From JBAUHN01 sp049680295 (GTDB taxonomy: Bacteria; Pseudomonadota; Alphaproteobacteria; Rhodobacterales; Rhodobacteraceae), in contig JBAUHN010000147.1 of assembly GCA_049680295.1 (NCBI GenBank), forward strand, positions 1-14,821: a stretch of DNA of 14,821 bases. Reading direction: 5' to 3'. The translations under genes were made by a program, and so were the position numbers. The notes below the pieces were generated by a model. The model ran no database searches and was not told the DNA's origin. It saw only the letters and a program-made list of their open reading frames with translations. Positions 1 through 7,634 of the stretch are shown piece by piece (position 1 is the stretch's first letter; each line of letters starts with the position of its first letter).

Positions 1-303
1 GGCAAGGATGGTGTCGAATATTCCTATGGTGGCGACGTGAAATTTGCCGAAGCCGATGAGGAACGCGCGCTGTTTGCTGCCCTCGATGCGGCTGAGGCGA
101 AGATCAAACCGGCGATGGAGACGCAGGACTTTGGCACTGCGATGTCGGCGATGGCCGCGTTGCGCGCGCCGCTGGATGCGTTTTTTGAGGCTGTTCAGGT
201 CAATTCAGACAACCCGACAGTGCGTCGTAACCGGTTGAATTTGCTAAGTCAGGTGCGCCAGATATGTACCGGCGTGGCCGACTTGACGCGCATTGACGGG
301 TAA
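1..303 (+). CDS. glyS: Glycyl-tRNA synthetase beta subunit, C-terminal end (partial)
   Basis: The first 100 codons of the window are the 3' end of an open frame whose start lies upstream. The encoded tail has the helical anticodon-binding (DALR-like) ending of bacterial GlyRS beta chains: an alternating helical stretch, then PLDAFFEAVQVNSDNP, then RRNRLNLLSQVRQI and a short acidic end. The beta subunit works with GlyQ in an alpha2-beta2 enzyme that charges tRNA-Gly in the cytoplasm, and this C-terminal part helps recognise the tRNA. glyQ would be expected upstream, outside the window. The next gene starts 67 bases after the stop on the same strand, so co-transcription is possible. The assignment rests on the family pattern of the tail only. 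Confidence 0.88.
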   Translation, partial: GKDGVEYSYGGDVKFAEADEERALFAALDAAEAKIKPAMETQDFGTAMSAMAALRAPLDAFFEAVQVNSDNPTVRRNRLNLLSQVRQICTGVADLTRIDG

Positions 304-343
304 TCCACGGCGCGCCCTTGCCAGATGGCGTTAACGGCCTATG

Positions 344-371
344 CTGCGGCATCCCTAAATAGGTGCCGCAG
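344..371 (+). promoter_or_regulatory. Hairpin enclosing the ribosome-binding site and start of the PPDK-like gene
   Basis: Two perfect 8-base arms, CTGCGGCA (344-351) and TGCCGCAG (364-371), flank a 12-base spacer. Inside the spacer CCT (354-356) can pair with AGG (361-363), giving an 8 bp plus 3 bp stem with a two-base bulge and an AAAT loop. The right arm ends on the G of the GTG start at 371, and the only Shine-Dalgarno-like bases (AGG, 361-363) are inside the stem. As RNA it could limit translation initiation; as DNA it could be a dimeric regulator's operator. No T-run follows, so it is not a typical terminator. Confidence 0.45.
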
Positions 372-2908
372 TGCAGAATAACCCAAATACCACCCTAGTG
401 ACGCCCACCGCGCCGATTGCGAATGATACGCATGGTGGTCGGGCAAAATGTCTGCAACGTCTGGTGCGGTTGGATATGCCGGTGCCGCGCACGGTGGCAT
501 TGTCTTTTGATGCGGTGCAAAAAATAGGCGCGGGCGAGATGCCGGATATCGCGGCCGTCTTGTCGCAGTTTCCCGGTGACGCGCTGCTTTGCGTGCGCCC
601 CTCGTCGCAAGATCCCGATTGGGGCGGGCCGGGTGCGGTTTTGAACATCGGCATGAACACCGAACGCTTTGACCAGTTGACGGAAACACTGGGCCGGGAT
701 GCGGCTTTGGCGATCTATACGCGGTTTGTTCAGTCTTATGCAGTCAATGTCGCCCGTCTTGATCCCGATATGTTTGACGATGTCGAAGGTGAAGGCGAGG
801 GCGGGCTGACAGAATCGCTGCGCGCCTATGAAAACGAGACAGAAGAGGCATTTCCCGAAAGTGCGGCGGACCAACTGGCGGGCGTTTTGCGATCCATGGC
901 CCGCGCCTGGGGCGGCACTTCGGCGCGACTGCTGCGTCAGGCCAAGGGCGCGCCGGTTGATGCAGGTCTTGGACTGGTCGTGCAGCAAATGGTGTTCGGG
1001 CTGGGCCGCGCGCAATGCGGATCCGGCGTTTTGCAATTGGTGGACAGCGATACCGGTCTGCCGCAGATCACCGGCCGATATCTCAGCCAAAGTCAGGGGC
1101 GTGATGCGCTGATGGGCGATGCCGCAACGATGTATCTGTCGCTTGATCCGCGCGGCGCGTCGCTGGAAGAAACCGTGCCCGATGCCTTTGCCGAACTTCA
1201 GGCACATGCGGCCACGATGCGCACAAAACTGCGCGAAGAAATGCAGGTCGAATTTGCCATCGACAATGGTGTGGTTCACATTTTGGACGGCATGCGGGTT
1301 GCGCGCTCTAGCCGGGCGGCTGTGCAGATTGCCGTTTCGCTGGCCGAAGACAAGATCATTTCGCGACCCGAAGCATTGATGCGGGTTGAACCACGCACCC
1401 TGACCGAATTGCTGCACCGGCAGATCATGGCCGGGGCCAAACGCGATTTGATCGGATCAGGCATTGCCGCCAGCCCCGGTGCCGCCACTGGCAAAATCGT
1501 GTTTTCCGCCACTGATGCGCAGGCCTATGCGTCACGCGGAGAGCCATGCATTCTGGTGCGCCGCGAAACCAGCCCCGAAGATATCAGAGGCATGCAAGCT
1601 GCCTACGCAATTGTGACCGAGCGGGGCGGCATTACCAGCCATGCCGCTGTGATCGGTCGCGGCATTGGCCTGCCCTGCGTGGTCGGTGCCAAGGATATGC
1701 GGTTTCAGATCGGCAAAAAGCAATTGGTGTCCTCGGACGGACGGGTGTTTAACGAAGGTCAGACCATCACCGTCGATGGCTCAAGCGGGCAGGTGCTGGC
1801 CGGTGCGCCACAGATGCAGGAAGCCGCCCTTGATGATACATTTCAACGCCTGATGGACTGGGCGGATGCAGAACGTGACATCGGTATTCGTGCCAATGCC
1901 GACACGCCTGCAGATGCGCAAACGGCGCGTAATTTCAACGCGCAGGGCATTGGGCTGTGCCGGACGGAACATATGTTCTTTGAACCGGGTCGTTTGACGG
2001 TCATGCGCGAAATGATTTTCGCCGAATCCTCGCAAGACCGCCGTGCTGTGCTGGAACGTCTGTTGCCGATGCAGCGCGCCGATTTTACGCAGCTTTTTAA
2101 GATCATGCAGGGTCAGCCTGTCTGCATTCGTCTGTTTGATCCACCGCTGCATGAATTTTTGCCCACCGACAAGGCTGGTCAACGTGAACTGGCCGAGGCG
2201 CTGGACCTGCCGCTTTCAAATGTGACCCGCCGCATTGATGCGATGAGCGAATACAACCCGATGCTGGGTCTGCGGGGCGTGCGGCTGGGTGTGACGGTGC
2301 CGGAAATCTACGAAATGCAGGCGCGTGCGATATTTGAGGCGACCCTGGACGCCGGACAGGACGGCGATCTGACGGTGCCCGAAATCATGATCCCGCTTGT
2401 GTCGGCCAAACGCGAAGTGGAACTGGTCAAGACCTCGATTGATGCGGTGGCAGCCGCCGTGCGCAATGAGCGGGACAGCGATTTTGCCTACCGTCTGGGC
2501 GTTATGGTGGAAACACCCCGCGCTGCGTTGCGTGCCGCTGAAATCGCGCCCTACTGTTCGTTCATGAGCTTTGGCACCAACGATCTGACACAAATGACCT
2601 ATGGCTTGTCGCGCGATGACGCGGGGCGCTTTATGTCTGACTACGTCCGTCAAGGCGTGTTCCTGGAAGACCCGTTTCACATGCTTGATGTGGAAGGGGT
2701 GGGCGAATTGTTGCAGCTTGGGGCAGAGCGGGGACGTGCCGTCGAGCCTGATATCATTCTGTCCATCTGCGGCGAACATGGCGGCAATCCCGAATCAATC
2801 GCGTTTTGTCGGACTGTCGGTTTCGACTATGTGTCCTGCTCTCCTTTCCGTGTCCCGGTGGCACGACTTGCGGCAGCACAACTTGCGATCGCCGACAAGA
2901 TAGCGTGA
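371..2908 (+). CDS. Pyruvate, phosphate dikinase-like (ppdK-like) PEP-binding protein with divergent ATP-grasp domain
   Basis: The 845-residue product aligns along its length with pyruvate, phosphate dikinase (about 870-900 residues), which interconverts pyruvate and PEP through a phospho-histidine. The swivelling phosphohistidine domain has GGITSHAAVIGRG, placing the catalytic His at 424. The PEP/pyruvate barrel keeps GLCRTEHMFF (528-537), FGTNDLTQMTYG (734-745) and ICGEHGG with Cys800. The N-terminal ATP-grasp half has diverged: the usual SMPGMMDT segment is replaced around residues 82-89, LQTRNGKR reads LDGMRVAR (305-312), and QGED reads QGRD. By sequence, PEP chemistry may persist while ATP use is doubtful. 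The GTG start is chosen because an in-frame stop lies just upstream (356-358). The gene follows glyS closely on the same strand. It could be a working but divergent PPDK, or a phosphotransfer or regulatory paralogue. Confidence 0.82.
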   Translation: MQNNPNTTLVTPTAPIANDTHGGRAKCLQRLVRLDMPVPRTVALSFDAVQKIGAGEMPDIAAVLSQFPGDALLCVRPSSQDPDWGGPGAVLNIGMNTERFDQLTETLGRDAALAIYTRFVQSYAVNVARLDPDMFDDVEGEGEGGLTESLRAYENETEEAFPESAADQLAGVLRSMARAWGGTSARLLRQAKGAPVDAGLGLVVQQMVFGLGRAQCGSGVLQLVDSDTGLPQITGRYLSQSQGRDALMGDAATMYLSLDPRGASLEETVPDAFAELQAHAATMRTKLREEMQVEFAIDNGVVHILDGMRVARSSRAAVQIAVSLAEDKIISRPEALMRVEPRTLTELLHRQIMAGAKRDLIGSGIAASPGAATGKIVFSATDAQAYASRGEPCILVRRETSPEDIRGMQAAYAIVTERGGITSHAAVIGRGIGLPCVVGAKDMRFQIGKKQLVSSDGRVFNEGQTITVDGSSGQVLAGAPQMQEAALDDTFQRLMDWADAERDIGIRANADTPADAQTARNFNAQGIGLCRTEHMFFEPGRLTVMREMIFAESSQDRRAVLERLLPMQRADFTQLFKIMQGQPVCIRLFDPPLHEFLPTDKAGQRELAEALDLPLSNVTRRIDAMSEYNPMLGLRGVRLGVTVPEIYEMQARAIFEATLDAGQDGDLTVPEIMIPLVSAKREVELVKTSIDAVAAAVRNERDSDFAYRLGVMVETPRAALRAAEIAPYCSFMSFGTNDLTQMTYGLSRDDAGRFMSDYVRQGVFLEDPFHMLDVEGVGELLQLGAERGRAVEPDIILSICGEHGGNPESIAFCRTVGFDYVSCSPFRVPVARLAAAQLAIADKIA

Positions 2909-3056
2909 TTTTTGTCACGCCTACCACTACAGATTGTTGCACGTTGCGCTAGAAATCGGCAATACGGCGCCGAATGGTGCCCTTTGCGCCGGGCGTCGCT
3001 GGACGCATCCCGAATCAGCAGATACCACCCACGGACTGAAAAGAACTGGGGCTATT

Positions 3057-3698
3057 ATGCGATTTCTACTGGGGGTAGTGCTGGCATGCGTGCTGGCACT
3101 GAGCTTCGTCGTGGCGGGGGCCGGGGCGACATTTGCAAATCAGGCGGTTTCGTCGCTGGATCAGGGGCAACAGCCCCTTGAACCTGTCAGCGCGAATTTC
3201 TTCAAGCGTCTGCTAAAGAAACCAACCGAAGAACCTTCCGAAGTGACATTTTCCAAAGACTGGATTGACCAATTGCCTGATGCGAGCGGCAATGAAGATT
3301 GGAAATGTCTGGCCGAGGCGCTGTACTTTGAGGCACGGGGCGAGACCGTCAAAGGTCAGTTCGCCGTAGCCGAAGTGATCCTGAACCGTGTGAAAAGTGC
3401 GCAGTTTCCGGGATCTGCCTGTCGGGTGATCCGTCAGGGAACCGGCAAAAAATTTCAATGCCAGTTTACCTATACCTGTGACGGCAACAAAGAGGTCATC
3501 CATGAGCATCAGGCCTATGAGCGGGTGGCCAAAGTGGCGCGTGTCGCATTGGACGGCAATGTTCAGGAACTGACCGATGGTGCGACCTATTATCATACAA
3601 CGGCAGTGCGTCCGCGTTGGGCCCGGGTCTTTCTAAAGACTGCAGCAATTGGCGTGCATCTGTTTTACCGCGACACAATGCGCACCGCCAGCAACTGA
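3057..3698 (+). CDS. Secreted SleB-family cell wall hydrolase
   Basis: This 213-residue protein begins with a signal peptide: a basic start, a hydrophobic core (residues 3-24) and a probable cleavage after ATFA near residue 27. A linker of about 55 residues leads into a Hydrolase_2 (SleB-type) domain at roughly 82-207. Family patterns visible are CLAEALYFEARGE (84-96), with the likely catalytic Glu92, then GQFAVAEVILNRV, CQFTYTCDG and ATYYHTTAVRPRWAR. The family cleaves peptidoglycan glycan strands, acting here in the periplasm. In non-sporulating alphaproteobacteria it probably serves wall remodelling rather than germination. The ATG at 3057 is chosen because it puts the signal peptide at the N terminus; upstream in-frame starts would bury it. 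It lies 148 bases from the PPDK-like gene and probably has its own promoter, which I could not identify. Confidence 0.85.
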   Translation: MRFLLGVVLACVLALSFVVAGAGATFANQAVSSLDQGQQPLEPVSANFFKRLLKKPTEEPSEVTFSKDWIDQLPDASGNEDWKCLAEALYFEARGETVKGQFAVAEVILNRVKSAQFPGSACRVIRQGTGKKFQCQFTYTCDGNKEVIHEHQAYERVAKVARVALDGNVQELTDGATYYHTTAVRPRWARVFLKTAAIGVHLFYRDTMRTASN

Positions 3699-3737
3699 CG
3701 CCGCATTCGGCGGTTGGCGTGACGCCTTAGGTCCTGT

Positions 3738-3782
3738 AAAAAACGCGGACGTGGTCTATGCTGGCTACGTCCTCGTTTTGTT
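3738..3782 (+). terminator. Possible intrinsic terminator between the hydrolase gene and folB
   Basis: A six-A run (3738-3743) precedes arms CGCGGACGT (3744-3752) and ACGTCCTCG (3767-3775), which pair at eight of nine positions across a 14-base loop. TTTTGTT follows. The A-tract, stem and U-tract order fits an intrinsic terminator for the hydrolase gene, although the loop is large and the T-run is broken. It lies upstream of the preferred folB start at 3800. Confidence 0.4.
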
Positions 3783-3799
3783 ACAAAGGCCGCTGTCTT

Positions 3800-4723
3800 A
3801 TGAGTTCTGAAATCCGTCTGGCTTTTGCGCATCCGTCCGAAAGATCCAAGGCAAGTGCCGGCGACACGCCGCTTGATCGTATCTCGGTGCGCGACCACAT
3901 TGTCGAAGTGGACATTGGCGCGTTTCAGGCCGAGCGCGGCGTCAAGCAACGCATTTGCGCGAATATCGTGGTTGAAGTCAGCCCGCTGACCGGCCCTGTT
4001 GACGATGATGTTGACCGTATTCTGTCGTATGACAAAGTAACCGAAGCCATCGCTTTTGCCCTGGCCGAAGACCGGTTGAACCTGCTTGAGACGCTGGCGG
4101 AACGTGTGGTCGACCGCATTTTGCTAGAACCGCAGGCCGTGCGCGCCTTTGTGCGGATCGAAAAGCTGGATCGCGGCCCCGGTGCCTTGGGGGTCGAGAT
4201 CGTGCGCGCCCGCGAAGACGTCGCCACAGGTATTGCCGCCGGGGATGCCGTGCCGCATCCTGAACTGGTGTATTTGTCAAATTCTGCCATTAACTCCAAA
4301 CACTTGCCCGACTGGATTGACCAGTTGGAACGCACCGGCAGACCTTTGATATTCTGCGTCGGCGCGCCCGAGGATCTGGCCCCACAAACGGGTCACAAAA
4401 TGGCGCAGCGCCGGATTGATTTGCTGGCAATCGAACAAAACGCCTGGGTGCTGGCCTCGAAAGACGACCGCTGCGTGGTTGTCGAAACCCGGACCGAATT
4501 GGACTGGGCGATGAAAAATGGTCAGTCCTGCGTCTGGGCGCCCTCAAAGATCGTGCTCGATGCGGTTGACGGACCTTCGGCACAGCCCAGCAACGCGGTC
4601 GCACTAGCCGCCTGGTTTGCAGCTACTTTGGCAGCGACTGAGATGTTGGTCGTTGACGCTGAGATCCCATTGGACAGTTCGGTTCCATTACGCCATGTGG
4701 CCATCGGGCAGACACTGGTTTGA
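3800..4723 (+). CDS. folB: Dihydroneopterin aldolase (FolB) with C-terminal amino-acid-kinase-like domain
   Basis: The 307-residue product is more than twice the usual FolB length of about 120. Residues 24-137 are the FolB domain, which cleaves dihydroneopterin to 6-hydroxymethyl-dihydropterin in folate synthesis. Expected catalytic positions are visible: Glu45 in AFQAERG, Tyr77 in LSYDKV, Glu97 in LLETLAER and Lys122 in RIEKLD. Residues about 155-290 resemble the MfnE/COG2054 amino-acid-kinase group (HKMAQRRIDLL at 199-209, VWAPS at 245-249, ALAAWFAATLAATEMLVV), but its nucleotide-binding motifs KxGGS and PGGG read YLSNS and VGAPE. The added domain is therefore probably a non-catalytic kinase fold; this is my alignment from memory. 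The ATG at 3800 is preferred over an in-frame ATG at 3758 because AAAGG lies about 10 bases upstream and the earlier start would fall inside a hairpin. The stop overlaps folP by four bases. Confidence 0.85.
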   Translation: MSSEIRLAFAHPSERSKASAGDTPLDRISVRDHIVEVDIGAFQAERGVKQRICANIVVEVSPLTGPVDDDVDRILSYDKVTEAIAFALAEDRLNLLETLAERVVDRILLEPQAVRAFVRIEKLDRGPGALGVEIVRAREDVATGIAAGDAVPHPELVYLSNSAINSKHLPDWIDQLERTGRPLIFCVGAPEDLAPQTGHKMAQRRIDLLAIEQNAWVLASKDDRCVVVETRTELDWAMKNGQSCVWAPSKIVLDAVDGPSAQPSNAVALAAWFAATLAATEMLVVDAEIPLDSSVPLRHVAIGQTLV

Positions 4724-5742
4724 CCGCGCCATCCGAGTATTTTCGCCCTCTCCTTCAATCGGGGCCGTTGCGGCCCAAGGACGCTGTCGCTTTGACGGGG
4801 GGCTGGACATGGTTTACCCATGTCGAGGTATTGTCGCGCAGCGCAGCACCGCGCATTGTTGCTGTGTCTCAGGTGTCCGGTGATGTTATCGACACTCTGA
4901 CAGCCTACCGATCAGACCTTGCGGGCATGACCCTTGCCGCCCCTCGGATTATGGGTGTTTTGAACGTGACTCCTGACAGCTTTTCCGATGGCGGTGTGCA
5001 TCATTCGGTCGCGGATGCGGTGCGCGGTGCGCAAACCATGGCTGCGGCAGATATTCTGGACATCGGTGGGGAATCCACTCGCCCCGGTGCCGTAACTGTT
5101 GATGCAAAGACAGAAATCAGCCGCACCGAGCCGGTGATCAAGGCCCTGCGTGCGGCGGGGATTTCGCAACCCATTTCGATAGACACCCGCAAAACGCTGG
5201 TGGCACAGGCGGCCATCGCGGCTGGTGCATCACTGGTCAATGATGTGTCTGGCTTTACCTTTGATGGTGAACTGGCCCTGTTTTGCGCCGCCAATCATTT
5301 GCCGGTCTGCGTCATGCATGCGCAGGGCGATCCGGCGACAATGCAGCAAGATCCGCATTATGATAACGTTTTGCTGGACGTGTATGACTATTTGGCTGAA
5401 CGCATCGCCGATCTGACAGCCCTTGGCATCCCAACACATCAGATCATCGCTGATCCGGGCATCGGATTTGGCAAAACCCAAGCTCACAATCTGGCACTTT
5501 TGGCCCGGATCAGCCTGTTTCACAGCCTCGGCGTGCCGGTGCTGCTGGGCGCCTCGCGTAAACGGTTTATTGGCACCATCGGCCACGCGCCCGTTGCTGC
5601 AGACCGGATGCCCGGCTCAATTGCCGTTGCTTTGCATGGGGTTGCGCAGGGAATTCAGATTACCCGTGTGCATGATGTCGCTCAGACGAAACAGGCTGTT
5701 GCTCTATGGCAGGCGTCTGTGGCAGGAAGCGCGCATGGTTAA
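4720..5742 (+). CDS. folP: Dihydropteroate synthase
   Basis: This 340-residue enzyme joins hydroxymethyl-dihydropterin pyrophosphate to p-aminobenzoate, giving dihydropteroate; it is the sulfonamide target. All core motifs are present: IMGVLNVTPDSFSDGG (77-92), DIGGESTRPG (114-123), SIDTRK (153-158), NDVSG (174-178), DPGIGFGK (245-252), GASRKRFIG (277-285) and RVHDV (316-320). The domain normally starts about 15-20 residues before the first motif, whereas here about 75 residues precede it, including the aromatic patch GGWTWF. The start is a TTG overlapping the folB stop as TTGA, which suggests translational coupling. Downstream ATG codons would truncate the N-terminal region that I believe is typical of Rhodobacteraceae FolP. 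It supplies the folate step after FolB, and its 3' end overlaps glmM by eight bases. Confidence 0.93.
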   Translation: MTAPSEYFRPLLQSGPLRPKDAVALTGGWTWFTHVEVLSRSAAPRIVAVSQVSGDVIDTLTAYRSDLAGMTLAAPRIMGVLNVTPDSFSDGGVHHSVADAVRGAQTMAAADILDIGGESTRPGAVTVDAKTEISRTEPVIKALRAAGISQPISIDTRKTLVAQAAIAAGASLVNDVSGFTFDGELALFCAANHLPVCVMHAQGDPATMQQDPHYDNVLLDVYDYLAERIADLTALGIPTHQIIADPGIGFGKTQAHNLALLARISLFHSLGVPVLLGASRKRFIGTIGHAPVAADRMPGSIAVALHGVAQGIQITRVHDVAQTKQAVALWQASVAGSAHG

Positions 5743-7081
5743 ATTATTTGGCACCGATGGTGTGCGTGGCACCGCTAATATTCATCCGATGACCGCAGAT
5801 ATGGCGCTGCGCATCGGCGCTGCCGTCGGGCGGTATTTTCGGCGTGACGGGTCTTCGGTTCACCGGGTGGTGATCGGTAAGGACACACGGCTTTCGGGCT
5901 ATATGTTTGAAAATGCCCTGACCGCCGGTCTGACGTCTACGGGCATGAATGTACTGTTGCTTGGCCCGGTGCCGACACCTGCCGTCGGCCTGCTGACCCG
6001 GTCGATGCGTGCCGATCTGGGCGTGATGATTTCCGCCAGCCACAACCCGGCGCAGGACAATGGCATCAAATTCTTTGGACCAGACGGATTCAAACTGTCA
6101 GATCAGGTCGAAGCCGAGATCGAAGCCTTAGTGGCGGGCGGCGTCGAGCCTACACAAGCCAGCGAAATAGGCCGCGCCAAACGGATTGACGACGGACGGT
6201 TTCGCTATGTTGAGCGGGTAAAGTCCTCGTTCCCGCGTGAGGTCCGGCTTGACGGGCTTAAGGTCGTGATTGATTGCGCCAATGGTGCCGCTTACCGCGT
6301 CGCGCCAGAAGCTTTGTGGGAATTGGGCGCGCAGGTGATTCCTGTGGGCGTGGCCCCCAACGGGCATAACATCAACGATGGCTGCGGGTCGACACAGCCG
6401 CAACGTGCCGCCGAGGCGGTTGTGGCCCATGGTGCGGATGTGGGCATTTGCCTTGATGGCGATGCGGACCGGGTGATCTTGCTTGACGAAAACGGCGAAG
6501 TCGGCGACGGCGATCAGTTTATGGCGCTGATGGCGGCACGCTGGGCTGCCGAAGGGCGTCTGGCGGGCAATGCGTTGGTGTCCACGGTCATGTCCAACCT
6601 TGGGCTCGAGCGATATTTGCAGGGGCAGGGCGTTACACTTGAACGGACTTCGGTCGGTGACCGTTATGTGGTTGAACGGATGCGCCAAGGTGGCTTTAAC
6701 CTTGGGGGCGAACAATCTGGCCATATCGTGATGATGGACTATGCCACGACCGGTGATGGGTTGATGGCGGGGCTGCAATTTCTTGCGGAAATGGTCCGGT
6801 CCGAAAAACCCGCCAGCACGTTGCTGCGGTCTTTCGATCCGGTGCCGCAATTGCTAAAGAACGTGCGGTTTTCGCTGGGCCAGACCCCGCTGGATGACAC
6901 CCACGTCAAAACAGCAATCGCGCAGGCCGAAACGGATCTGTCAGGTCAGGGCCGTTTGTTGATCCGTAAATCCGGCACCGAACCCCTGATCCGGGTGATG
7001 GCCGAATGTGAAGACGCAGGCGTATTGGAAGCCTCCGTTGACAGCATTGTGGATGCCATCGCGGGTGCAGTTGCAACTTGA
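5735..7081 (+). CDS. glmM: Phosphoglucosamine mutase
   Basis: This 448-residue enzyme, the usual GlmM length, converts glucosamine-6-phosphate to glucosamine-1-phosphate on the route to UDP-GlcNAc for peptidoglycan and lipopolysaccharide. Visible are FGTDGVRG (5-12), the active-site loop ISASHNP with phosphoserine at Ser102, the metal loop DGDADR (241-246, Asp241/243/245), the sugar-binding motif GGEQSGH (324-330) and the phosphate-binding RKSGTEPLIRVM near residues 411-422. The ATG at 5735 follows AGGAAG at a spacing of five bases and lies within the end of folP, so it is translated from the same operon. An open frame continues upstream through folP, but that part is a reading-frame shadow. 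The folB-folP-glmM run links folate and envelope precursor synthesis. Confidence 0.96.
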   Translation: MVKLFGTDGVRGTANIHPMTADMALRIGAAVGRYFRRDGSSVHRVVIGKDTRLSGYMFENALTAGLTSTGMNVLLLGPVPTPAVGLLTRSMRADLGVMISASHNPAQDNGIKFFGPDGFKLSDQVEAEIEALVAGGVEPTQASEIGRAKRIDDGRFRYVERVKSSFPREVRLDGLKVVIDCANGAAYRVAPEALWELGAQVIPVGVAPNGHNINDGCGSTQPQRAAEAVVAHGADVGICLDGDADRVILLDENGEVGDGDQFMALMAARWAAEGRLAGNALVSTVMSNLGLERYLQGQGVTLERTSVGDRYVVERMRQGGFNLGGEQSGHIVMMDYATTGDGLMAGLQFLAEMVRSEKPASTLLRSFDPVPQLLKNVRFSLGQTPLDDTHVKTAIAQAETDLSGQGRLLIRKSGTEPLIRVMAECEDAGVLEASVDSIVDAIAGAVAT

Positions 7082-7139
7082 CCGGGAATAATTGGCGCGC
7101 CATTGTGTAATCTTCTTTAAAACCAAGAGGATTTGCCCC

Positions 7140-7634
7140 ATGAAACCGTTATTCTGCGTCGTTTTTGCCAGCCTTTTTGCAGCATTTCCGGCGTTCGCCG
7201 AGATGAAGGCGCAGGTACTGCCACCCTGGAATGGCAAAACCGTGCCCGCCGGGCAGCAATGCACATTGGATGGCGGCAACGGCAAAACGCCGCCCTTTCA
7301 GGTCACTGGCATTCCCGAAGGCACTGCAGCGATATACGTCGAATACAATGACCGGGATTTTAGCAAACTGTCGTCCAAAGGGGGGCACGGCATTATCGCC
7401 TACGGCGTCAAAGGTCCAAGCGCCAAATTTCCGGCATTGCCGGGGCTGACGGCGAAATTGCCGGGCGGGGCGCAGGTTGTCAAAAAGGCACGCAGCACCG
7501 GGAACTATGCCTCTGCCGGATATCTGCCGCCCTGTTCGGGGGGCAAAGGCCACCGTTATCAGGCGCAGGTCAAGGCGATAAGTGCTGCGGGTAAAGTCTT
7601 GGCTAAGACCAGGATGGACCTTGGACGCTACTGA
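7140..7634 (+). CDS. Secreted PEBP-like (YbhB/YbcL-type) protein
   Basis: This 164-residue protein has a clear signal peptide with probable cleavage after AFPAFA at residue 20, leaving a periplasmic protein of about 144 residues. The mature part shows phosphatidylethanolamine-binding-protein traits: an early VPAGQQCTLDGGNGKTPPF segment, a VEYNDRDF stretch near 67-74 where the family has its DPD motif, a central His83, and the second signature GYLPPCSGGKGHRY (127-140). Bacterial members have no settled function; some bind small anionic ligands. Cys41 and Cys132 could form a disulfide. The central pocket motif is not canonical, so ligand binding may differ. The ATG at 7140 has AAGAGGA nine bases upstream. 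It follows glmM by 58 bases, and its stop overlaps the convergent transporter gene by seven bases. Confidence 0.72.
   Translation: MKPLFCVVFASLFAAFPAFAEMKAQVLPPWNGKTVPAGQQCTLDGGNGKTPPFQVTGIPEGTAAIYVEYNDRDFSKLSSKGGHGIIAYGVKGPSAKFPALPGLTAKLPGGAQVVKKARSTGNYASAGYLPPCSGGKGHRYQAQVKAISAAGKVLAKTRMDLGRY

Noticed and set aside
395..1417. Long open frame on the - strand opposite the PPDK-like gene (about 340 codons)
   Set aside because: It shows no recognisable domain and low-complexity Arg/His/Gln-rich content typical of antisense shadows; the + strand frame has clear family motifs throughout.
2903..2920. GCGTGA/TCACGC hairpin over the stop of the PPDK-like gene as a terminator
   Set aside because: The stem is only six pairs and no T-run follows; it may stabilise the 3' end but the sequence does not support intrinsic termination.
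2909..3056. Possible gene or RNA in the 148-base gap before the cell wall hydrolase
   Set aside because: No convincing frame with a ribosome site, RNA fold or consensus promoter could be recognised.
5423..5734. Upstream extension of the glmM frame through folP
   Set aside because: GlmM proteins begin at the MVKLFGTDGVRG position, which has its own AGGAAG ribosome site; the extension is folP read out of frame.
7093..7102. TGGCGCGCCA palindrome between glmM and the PEBP-like gene as an operator
   Set aside because: It is a ten-base GC-rich palindrome of a kind expected by chance in this GC-rich DNA, with no second copy or promoter context.
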